The position numbers were made by a program, and so were the translations under genes. A stretch of DNA of 64,000 nucleotides, taken from assembly GCA_029961685.1 (NCBI GenBank), contig JARWKL010000001.1, positions 61,057,314 through 61,121,313 of the forward strand, in the 5' to 3' direction. The notes below the pieces were generated by a model. It was given only the letters and a program-made list of their open reading frames with translations. It was not told the origin of the DNA and made no database searches. The stretch comes from Aristolochia californica (lineage: Eukaryota > Streptophyta > Magnoliopsida > Piperales > Aristolochiaceae). Positions 34,325 through 45,300 of the stretch are shown piece after piece; the stretch's first letter is position 1, and every line of letters begins with the position of its first letter.

Positions 34325-34371
<47 letters not shown>

Positions 34372-36314
34372 GGCAATTTACCTTGTGCATTAATCGGGAT
34401 TAGGCATGAGGAAATAATTTTGAAAATTGTACCAAGGGAAGAGTTGGTTATTGAAGATAATATTTTGGAGCAAATGCTCCGGTGAATAAAATGAGCATAC
34501 TGAGTGTTCTTTATTCTAATGAAATGAGTTATCGATTTGAACTTTTTTTATAAAAAAAAAAAAAATGAGTTATCGATGGTTAAGCCTGGGTTATGGGTTG
34601 GATGGACCATCTATTCAAGGGTCGGGTTGGAAGCCGATGTAGGGATGGGACTGGGAGTTTCACCACCCTAGATGAGATGCGTGACGATATCTTGCATTGA
34701 AGGTTCATGGGTGGGGCAAAACTGAGTGCCTTCCTAGGATAGCTTCGACTCGGATGTTTTATTGTTGTTTGTTTTGATTTGTTCTTCGCTTTCTAGGAAT
34801 CGATTATACGATTTAAAAAACGAGAACATGCTTCTTTGAAATTGGTCTCTCATTCAGCCCTCTGACTTGTTACCTTTATGAAGTAATTTTACAATGCCAA
34901 AGAAATCGTTTAGGCAGCTCTGGAGTTCTTTTCCTCCCTGCAACTGACTGTTAAATGTGTAATTCAGATGGAACACAAGCCGGAATGACATGCAACTTGA
35001 AGAAACCGAAAAAGTAGAGCACTTTTGTAGAGGTTGTGATTGTTCAATGGTCTGCAAAAAATTTCCCCTTTTTTTAAATTCTTAAATAGATGGTTTTTGA
35101 AATTCATGTGCTTATTATGGCATGGAACGTTAGGTGTATGCACTCTAATTCTGAAGAGCAGGAGGATGAGTCTTGAATTCAAAGATAAGGAAAGAACAGA
35201 ATGATGAGTGACATAGTTGTCCAACTTTTGAAACAAAGATCGATGAAAAGGAAGAACCATGCAATGATTTTAATTACATAATTCGCCGACAGATTTTGAA
35301 AGTTAAAGCAAACCGAAATCATTAATTCCACACCCCCTTGCGTGATATTAGAGAACAAGCTGTTTCTGTAAGCGTCCCATGTGGGCTCTGTTTCAATTAT
35401 TATTTCGTTTCTTTTCTTCATTTTTTCATTAAAAATATTAAGAAAATGGAGCGAGTAGCAGCTGTGCTACTCTCCTCTCTGTGTCTGTCATCCGTCGTTG
35501 GAACTTCCAGATTAAAAAGTGCTTCTATTTCATTTTCTGGGTTTTTGTTACTAGAATAAAACGAAAAACAAGCATCTGCATAGAAAAATGATACCGGATA
35601 ATTGATTTTTCACATGTAAAACTGCTGCTTTGCTAAACTTTTCAAGTCAACTGCTTCCTCCTTCCTGGGCTTTCATGATATTATGTCTGGTGAGTCTACT
35701 TGAGAAGTAATAGAATAGGAAGTATCCAGTTTACTTGTCATGGTTGGTATTCCAGAACGGAAGTTCAAAAACTCTTTTGGCGGTTTACTGTCTGGAACAA
35801 TCCTTTGTTTTCTTTCATGGTGTATATAGTGATTTTCCTGTTCCAGACCTGTGGCCTCATTATTGTACGGTACAAATGTCTTCTATCCAGAGCTTATCGA
35901 TCATCAAGTTTCATTATTTCAATGATATCGTGGTGTTTTTTGTTTAATAGGATGGACCTGTTTTTCCATTAGAATTGTCTCTACCAATTCGAACTGAAGG
36001 GGCCGCAGAAAGTGGACGACCTTGTCACTTCTCTCAAAGTTAACGAAGGAATCCAATCATCATGGCCTTAACACGCTCTATCGTCAACATCATGACGCGC
36101 TCCACCAAAATCCTTCATGGCTACTCCAAATCTTCGCATCATTTTCTCTTTCTCCGGCTTACGACAAAGAGAAAACAAATAAACGGAAATTTTGTATGTG
36201 CTCCTTACAGCCCTTATTCCCATCAGCTGCAAACTGCTTAAAAAAGCCTGAAACTTCGTACCAGAGCTCAAACATTTGTATTCTCGAGGTTTCTTTGTTG
36301 GTCGAATTCGATTC
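34118..36314. other. Intergenic region between PDH and the receptor kinase
   Basis: No gene was supported. It contains the poly-C tract described separately and several poly-A/T runs. Small frames at 35338-35559 and 35700-35972 show no family signature. Confidence 0.5.
34327..34369. repeat. 43 bp poly-C homopolymer
   Basis: An uninterrupted run of 43 C is flanked by aaggcattgtattttg on the left and aaggcaattta on the right. The two flanks share the aaggcaNtt word. It lies about 210 bp after the PDH stop codon. Confidence 0.9.
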
Positions 36315-39300
36315 ATGGACTTAAGGGGTTTACTTGCATGTTTCCTTCTGTTTTATGCCGTCTCCAAGCTGACCCTGGCCGATCAGGAAGGTGCTTTCCC
36401 TTTCTTCTCTCTTGTTTTAGCTGATGGAGAGTTGAAAGTAGAGTCTTGAGGTCTTTTGGTTTTCTTCCATTAAAACAATATCTTTGGAAATAGTTTTTAA
36501 TCCCCATTCAGTTCCATGTAAGTTTTATGCTTGATTAGTGATGCAGGAAATCTGTGAAGTGATATTCATTGAGTTCTCATGGCCAACAATTCTCAATGAT
36601 TGGAGGCAATGTTACATTTGGAAATTGCTTGTGTAACCTTTGCATCAATTTTGATGTCTTATGACGGATGGTGTTTAGTGCTGTCCAATTCAATTTTGAG
36701 CGTTGCACACATGAATTTGTATGAAATTATTCTAGACTGGCTTGACTTGTTCATATGAATTGTTTGATTTTCATCATTCAGAAACCAAATTTGTCCAAGA
36801 ACAATAACATGAAACTTGCCTATCTATATTTACATGTTCAATTCACTGGTCTCTAGCATTTCGTTACCACAATCTTAGCAACTATGACAGAACAGTTTTG
36901 GGCTGAGAAAGCTGTACTTGAAATGGTTGGCAGGTTTCTTAAGTCTATCTTGTGGAGGAGCTACAACTTTTGTTGATTCTTCCAACATTTCATGGACCCC
37001 AGACACTTCTTACATCACTACTGGCAACACTTCCTTTGTTAATTTCCTCGACGGAACCTTCAATTCTAGTGTTCCTTTACGCTTCTTCCCTGATTCTCAA
37101 CAGTTCAGTCAGTGTTACCGTCTGCCTGTGCAAAACTTATCTGCTGTCCTTATTAGACCCCAATTTTATTACAAAAACTATGATGGCCTAAATAAACCTC
37201 CATCATTCACAGTTTCCCTTGGAACAGCTTTGACTTCCACCATTGATCTCACAAAGTTTGATCCCTGGGTGGATGAATTCATATGGCCGGTCACAAAGGA
37301 TACTCTTACTTTTTGCTTGCACCCTATTCCCAATAGTGGCTTTCCTGTGATCTCCTCTTTGGAAGTTCGACCACTTCCTCATGATGCCTATGAAAGTAGT
37401 TGGGGGGACTTCCATGATGCTGCCTTAAAGAAGCGATTCCGAGTCAATTGTGGTTATACCAATGGATCCTTAAGGTATGGTAGTAGAAATTGTTTTAGCA
37501 ACGTCTGTTCTTTTGTGTCTGTTTTTCCTTTAAATCTTATCACTCAACTTTATCGGATTGATTTTTGTGAATAGGTACCCTGTGGATACATATGATCGTA
37601 TTTGGGACCCGGATCAGTATTTCTCACCAGTTCAATTATCAACTGGGTTTAACATTCAAGTTCCTTTTAGTTTTTTAAACATTCAGGAAGGACCACCAAT
37701 AAGTGTTCTTCAATCAGCAAGGGTTCTTGCTAGGAAGGATATCCTGAGTTACAACTTTCCACTGGGTATTATGGGTGATTACTATATAGTCCTCTATTTT
37801 GCTGGTATTTTGCGCGTATCTTCCTCATTTAATATACTGATTAACGGGGAAGTTGTGAGATCAAACTATATAGTAAAGAGCTCAGAAGCCAGTATTGTCA
37901 CCGTTAAACAAAGGAGTGTTACAAATCTGAATATTACACTTCAAAATATCAACTTTTATCCACTAGTAAATGCCATTGAAGTATATGAGATTGTTGAGAT
38001 ACCGTCAGAAGTTTCTTCAACCACAGGTGATTTGAAGTCTATGGCAGAAAATTACTGCTTTTGGTCTTTCATTTGGAGCCAGAGCTGTCTGGATGAAGGG
38101 TTTAGGCTATGGCAATGAACTGAGCTGTCTACACATAGCCCGCTAAACATGTCATGGTGTCCCTACATCCAAACAACTCTTGAATGTCTTTAATCTGCTG
38201 GATTTCCTTATGTTTCCCTTTTATTATGCAGTTTCTGCTCTTCAGGTTATCCAACAATCTATGGGCTTGGAATTTGGGTGGCAAGATGATCCCTGCTCTC
38301 CAACACCATGGGAGCACATTGATTGTGAAGGAAGTCTAGTCACATCATTGTGAGAGTCATATTCAACCATGACCTCCAGTTGAATTTAAACTTCTAACTG
38401 AATCCTGGCCATCAATAGAATCACATTATGAGCCATTTCTCTTTGTTACTTCAACATCCCAATCATTGGTGATTGATGGTATAGCTAGCCAATAGGACTA
38501 TTCCATGGGTGGTCCTGGAATTCACATTGTTGTCATGCGTTAGAATGCTACTTGTCCAGTGTACACTTGCATGCCTAAAATTCTCCCTTCAATAAAGTGC
38601 TTATGGCTAATTATGTTTTTTCTTTTTCCTTAGGGAGCTATCTGACGTGAACTTGAGAGCAATTAGCCCAACATTTGGTGACTTGATAGACCTAAAGAAA
38701 CTGTAAGACTTTCATGAGACTGAATACTTTGTCCACATTAAGCACATCTGTGGATATTCACCAAGCATTCCATTCTTGTTTCCATGTTGGAACTGTTTTT
38801 CAGGGACTTGCACAATGCATCACTTGCTGGGGAGATCCAGAACTTGGGTAGCTTGCAACAACTCGAGACCTTGTGAGATCTTTATGCACTGTGCATTGTT
38901 TAACTTCTATTTATCTCAGACCTTTGAGAATTAGCTTACTTCCAAGAGAACTTAAATATTGCAGAAACTTGAGCTTCAATAGACTGACTTCATTTGGATC
39001 CGAGCTCGGTACTTTGCTTAGTCTTCAGATTTTGTAAGTATACTGTTCCCAAATTTCTTCATATCAAGTATTATGTGCCTTTATAAATTATAATCTGAGA
39101 TTTCATGTAGTTGACTTTGCATATAATAAAAGATAATGTTTTGATGCTATAGTAACATCATGGATGAAGTTTGCCTTGGAGATCAAACGATACTGGAAAT
39201 TTCAGAAATTTAGTCATTTCTGTTCAGCTAGTAATTAGATCTCGTTTCTTTTTCTCCATAGGGATTTGCAAAATAATAGTTTACAGGGAACTGTACCGAA

Positions 39301-42300
39301 CAACTTGGGGAGTTTAAAGCATCTACATTTATTGTAAGGGGCATCTGATCATTTTCTGAGAACAGTATAGTATAGCCTAGTGGGTGATTTACCTTGCTTC
39401 ATATGAAATACTCCAATGCAGAAATTTGGAAAACAATAAACTGCAAGGCCCTTTACCAGAGTCTTTGAACAAGGAAAGCTTAGAAGTCAGGTATATGATA
39501 TTCTGTTTAGACTTGAAGTAAAAATTATAGTAGTGCTTTATGTTAAAATCATTTGTTTTCCATGCAGAACCTCAGGGAATTTGTGCATTTCATTCTCCAC
39601 AACATCATGCGATGACCTATCAGACCATCCATCTATTCCAACTCCTCAAGTTACTCTGTTGAATGTAAAGAAACCTCAGTCTCACAACAGGAAAGCTATC
39701 CTACTGGGCACAATTGTCGGTGCTTCATGTCTAGTTCTGCTCTTAACATTATCAGTTTTTCTGTATCGAAAAAAGAGGAAAGATGCCAATGAAGCCACTT
39801 CCAGCAGAAGTATGAGGATTCTAAAATCAGACTGTCAAACAATTAAAATTTTTTATGTTATCATTTTTTATGAATTTTGAATAAGAAAATATAATGAGTA
39901 TGTGCTCACTTTGTTTAGTTACCAAAAACAGTGCTAACTTTGTTTCTCACTTTTGATGGTAAGATGTGGCAGTGGATATGAGGAGCTGGAATTCTGCAAA
40001 GATTTTCTCTTACAAAGAAATAAAAGTGGCTACTAACAACTTTAAGGATGTAATTGGTCGGGGTAGTTTTGGATCTGTCTATCTTGGAAAGCTTTCAGAT
40101 GGCAAATTAGTGGCTGTGAAAGTACGGTTTGACAAGACCCAGCTTGGGGCCGATTCCTTCATAAATGAGGTTATTAACCTTTTCTTTTGTCTCTATTTTT
40201 ATCTTTATTTGTTTTGATGTTTAGCATTTGTGGCCAGCTTAAAAAACTGGAGATTTTTGCTAGCTACAAGGGGCTGCAAATGGGTTCAAACTGAACCAAT
40301 ATGGAAAAGTTTAGTTGTGAAAAGATGTAAAATAGGAGAAGAGAAGAGGAAGAAAGAGGAAAGAGAGAGAGATGAGGAGAAATAGAGTGCATTGAATGGA
40401 ACCCAATGGGGGAAAAAGTTCGGTTCCCTTCTCTTTTATTTCTCACTTAAGTGACTTAGTTTCCATTTACATAAATATCTGTCAAGACTCAAAGCTCTCT
40501 ATTTCACTAATTACACATCAGAATAATGTGTACTCTGGACCATAGACTCCTACCAATCAGCCTATCTCTCTGTCACTCCTACAGACTCATACGGAATATA
40601 TAGAATGACCAAAATTTCCCAACTTGATATTCAACATTAGGGTTAGCTGGAAGTTAGGGCTGAGGGTGCCATTTGATGGGAGGTATGGATCGGTTGAGTG
40701 CCAACATGGTGGAATGGCTGTCTCATAATGTAACTGTAATAGCCATTGTGGATCCAGTTTCTTGTGCTGGTCTCATTTGGGTATTGATTTTTAAATAGGA
40801 AGTGAATATTATTTATTTATAAATGAGATTGGGCTTTCTTATCTTTGTTTGAGCCCCACATTGAATTCTTTACCAAATTCGTTTGTTGCTAGTCAATAGA
40901 TTTCTCCCGAGACTTAAATATTAAATAGCTTGATAAATGCAGGTACACCTTTTATCTCAAGTTCGCCACCAAAATCTTGTGTCGTTGGAAGGATTCTGTT
41001 ATGAATCGAAGCAGCAAATCCTAGTATATGAGTATCTATCTGGTGGATCCTTGGCCGACAGTCTTTATGGTATGATTTAAGGCCCTGTTGTTGTCCTCCA
41101 ATTATGACTCAATGAAGCCAACCCGGAGTAATTTATACTTAGTCAAAAGTCTCAGTGAACCCACTTGAACGTACATGGCAGCTTCATGCTTGTTTTAACT
41201 TGGTCACAACATGATTTTGCAGTTTCTGCGTTTACTTTTTGATTGTTTCATTCCGTTAATTGATAAGCCTACTGTTAATTTGGATATAAAATAATATTTC
41301 AGGCTCAAATGGTAAAAAGGTAGCATTGAACTGGGTCCGCAGACTGAAGATTGCTGTTGATGCAGCCAAAGGTAATGTCCATGTCACAGGTTTTTGGCAA
41401 GTATCATAACTGCATTGAACTGGTTTCATATTTTTCCTAAATTGGTAATTTTTGTAAAGAAGTTGAAGGCAAATTAAAGATAAAAGTGGAAAATTTAGAA
41501 GTGTTGATTTCTAGGGCCAAAATATGAACACAAGAGATCTCAAGGGAAGAGAGAAGAGAGAAATTCTAGCTCTTGGTAGAGAGGGGAGAAGAAACCAAGG
41601 GAGAGAAAGAAGAGGAAAAGAGAGAGAGGTGTATAGACAAATTTGAGCCAAGAGGAAGAGGCTTGAATACTCTACCCTATGCCTTGAGGCTATATTCGTA
41701 GTTGTGTGAAGGTGTTTACAATGACTGCAATGCCCTTAGGGCTACATGCTTCAAAAGGAAAAAGACATAAGAGGACATACACTAGCTTGCACAATTACAA
41801 CTCTATGCCATCTCTATGGAAGTTTTCCTTACGCACATGGGTGTCTCTTAACACTCCCCCTCAAGATGGTGTTTGTAACTTCACTAGCAAATAATCTTGG
41901 TCAAAAAACTTGTGTTTGAAAAAGAAATTTTGATTGGCTTGCTTTGACTTCTTATTGTTCACATCTTGCTTGTAGTTTTCATTTTGTTCTCATCTTGTCT
42001 CCCCCTTACTTGGATACTCTAGCCACATAAAACTTGATTACCACAATATGAAGAATTCTTCATTGTTGGTTACCTCTTTCTTTCTTATACTTCTTCTTCT
42101 ACTTCTCCCCCTCAAGTTGAGGATCCCTTTGTTCTTTACCATGCGACCCAACTTGCACAATATAATGGTGAGAAAAGAAAAATCACTCCTAGTCATACGA
42201 CAAAGCTCCATACACCAGTTAAAACGGTTATAGTCTGAAACACACTCTACTCAATTTCAATAGCGGAAAAATAACCCAACTTTAGGGCACCCCAAAGAGA

Positions 42301-45300
42301 CTTCTCACTTTCTAAGGGTAGCTCAAACACAAATAACCTCTTGGGTGAGACTTGATTCAAGTTGAAAGTTGGGCATAATCCTATACTTTTATGTAGTGGG
42401 TCTATAGGCATTGCTCTGAAGTGATTTTAACAAACACAAATTGAAGAAAGTACTTTGAGGAATTAAGGGTGTGAATAAAAAGATAGTAACTCTCATACTT
42501 CATAAGGAAGGAGGTGCACAATGCATCTCTTCATAGTTCCAAGGAAGAATGAGGTGCTTTTAGACCAATAGATGGATAAAAAGTAACTAGGTTTTACTCA
42601 AGAGGGAGGTAAAAAAATAAAATTCCTCTATGAACATGATAATTGAGGAAACTCTAAAAAAGTTCTCCAATAAGAATTTTTTTAGATGGAACATCCATGT
42701 CACAAGTTTTTTGCAAGTATCGTAACTGCATTGAACTGGTTTCATATTTTTCCTAAATTGTTAATTTTGGTATAGAAGTTGAAGGCAGATTAAAGATGAA
42801 AGTGGAAAATTAAGAAGTGTTGATTTCTAGGGCCAAGATATGAACACAAGAGATCTCAAGGGAAGGAGAGAAGAGAGAAATTCTAGCTCTTGGGAGAGAG
42901 GGGAGAAGAAACCAAGGGAGAGAAAGAAGAGGAAAAGAGATAGGGGTGTATGGACGAATTTGAGCCAAGAGGAAGAAGCTTGGATACTCTACCCTATGCC
43001 TTGAGGCTATATTTATAGTTGTGTGAAGGTGTTTACAATGATTGCAATGCCCTTAGGGCTACATGCTCCAAAAGGAAAAAGACATAAAAGGACATACACC
43101 AGCTTGCACAATTACAACTCAATGCCATCTCTATGGATGCTCTCCTTATTTACTAGCTATGCCACCCTTACACACGTGGGTGTCTCTTAACACTCCCCCT
43201 CAAACTGATGTTTGTAACTTCACTTGCAAATAATCTTGGTAAAAAAACTTGTGTTTGAAAAAGAAATTTTGATTGGCTTGCTTTGATTCATCTTCTTCTT
43301 GTTCACATCTTGCTTGTAGTTTTCATCTTGTTCACATCTTGTCTCCCCCTTACTTGGATACTCTAGCCACATAAAACTTGATTACCACAACAAGTAGAAT
43401 TCTTCATTGTTGGTTACCTCTTTCTGATACTTCTTCTTCTACTTCTCCCCCTCAACCTGGGAATCTCTTTGTTCTTTACCAAGAGACCCAACTTGCACAA
43501 TATAATGGCGAGAAAAGAAAAATCACTCCTAGTCATACGACAAAGCTCCATACACCAGTCAAAACGGTGATAGTCTAAAACACACTCTGCTCAATTTCAA
43601 TAGCGGAAAAATAACCCAACTTTAGGGCACAACAAAAAGACTACTCACTTTCTAAGGGTAGCTCAAACACAAATCACCTCTTGGGTGAGACTTGATTCAA
43701 GTTGGATGTTGGGCATAATCCAATACTTGTAGGTAGTGGGTCTGTAGGCATTGCTCTGAAGTGATTTTAACAAACACGAATTGATGAAAGTACTTTGAGG
43801 AATTAAGGGTGTGAATAAAAAGATAGTAACTCTCATACTTCATAAGGAAGGAGGCGCACAATGTATCTTTTCATAGTTCCAAGGAAGAATGAGGTGCTTT
43901 TAGACCAATAGATGGATTAAAAGTAACTAGGTTTTACTCAAGAGGGAGGTAAAAAAATAATTCATCTATGAACATGATAATTGAGGAAACTCAAAAAAAG
44001 TTCTCCAATAAAAAATTTTTTAGATGGAACATCATAATAGAAACTTTATAAACATAGACTTCTCATATAAGACAATTACTTTTTAACACAACTTGACCAA
44101 TTTGGAAACAACCAAACTTTCTAATGCAAAAATTGCGGGCTTTGTCAAAAAAAAAAAAAAAACTAAACTCATAATGCGAAAGACTTCTCTTAATAAAACT
44201 AATGTAATATGAGATCAAACAAAAGAAACTTTTAAGGAGGGAAAAATACTCAAGTTGGTTAAATCTTGACTAAGTTTTGAAAACAAATAGGAAACTCAAC
44301 CAACATTAGTAACTCAAAAAGTGAAGCAAAATATTTGGCTTAAATTTAGATCTTTGCATGCAAAAGGATACCAACATGACCATTGATTCTTCCAATGTGG
44401 ATATCTCTCTTTAGAAAGATCAGATTAAGAAACGGTTCATTGGGATAGAAAGTAGACTCACATATCTTTATTTTGAATATAATTTTAATATAAATCCTCA
44501 GTAATGTTGGTACAAACCATTCATAAAGTTGAGGTTTTCTGTTGCTTGACCTTCTCTGCTTCAGATGTCTATTTCTCTCTCTAGAAAAATCTGATTGTAA
44601 CAATTATTTTTGAGTTGAAAACTAGACTCAGATCTTTCCAATGGTATATAATTTGCTATATAAAAATACGGCAAGAGAGAGACACATCCAATGAAAGTCA
44701 AGAATTGAGAAATAAGACTAAAGGGAAAACGAGAAACTCCTCTTGTTTCTTTTTCTTTTTCTTCTTCTTCTTCCTCTCTTTCATCTCCATCTTCTTCTCC
44801 TTTTCCATCTTAGATCTTTACTCGCTCTGATACCATGTTGATTTCTAGGGCCAAGATATAAACACAAGAGATCTTAAGGGAAGGAGAGAAAAGAGAAATT
44901 CTAGCTCTTGGGAGAGAGGAGAGAAGAAACTAAGGGAGTGAAAGAAGAGGAAGAGAGAAAGGTGTGTTGTGTCAAAACACTTTACTTTTTCCTATTTTTT
45001 CTCCTAGTACTTTTTCATGCATTAACGTGAATTGAGTTTCTTTTTCTCATAGAATCTTAATTTTTTTAGACATATTTTGCTTCTACTTAGAGAGTTTTGG
45101 TCAGTTTTAAGCACTCCATGTTGGCATCTATTAATTTGATTTTGAGGGAGGATCGCACGAGGCATTTTGACCTTAAGTCTCCTCTCTAGTGTTGGCTTGC
45201 TTGTTTGTATCGGTTCCGTGTCTTTCGCATTGTCATCTAAAAAAATTATGCTCACCCCACAAAAACTTATTTGATGTCATACTTGGTCAAACTATTTGTT

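Larger units (their letters stand above)
41378..44033. repeat. Two-copy tandem duplication of about 1.33 kb in receptor-kinase intron 13
   Basis: Unit 1 is about 41378-42695 and unit 2 about 42696-44033. Both begin tccatgtcacaRg and end tagatggaacatc, and they align throughout with small indels. Each unit holds ~120 bp of host intron sequence, one LTR, a polypurine tract and part of the element interior. Because host intron DNA is duplicated too, this is a segmental duplication rather than two insertions. Confidence 0.9.
42818..44970 (-). mobile_element. Non-autonomous LTR element in intron 13, 5' LTR truncated
   Basis: Read on the minus strand: truncated 5' LTR (44836-about 44970), primer site (44824-44835, TGGTATCAGAGC), about 1.6 kb interior, polypurine tract near 43193-43204 and 3' LTR (42818-43192). 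No gag or pol motif was found in the interior, so it is non-autonomous or heavily decayed. Confidence 0.75.

Noticed and set aside
34121..34393. Frames encoding poly-Pro or poly-Gly
   Set aside because: They are read-through of the 43 bp poly-C tract, not genes.
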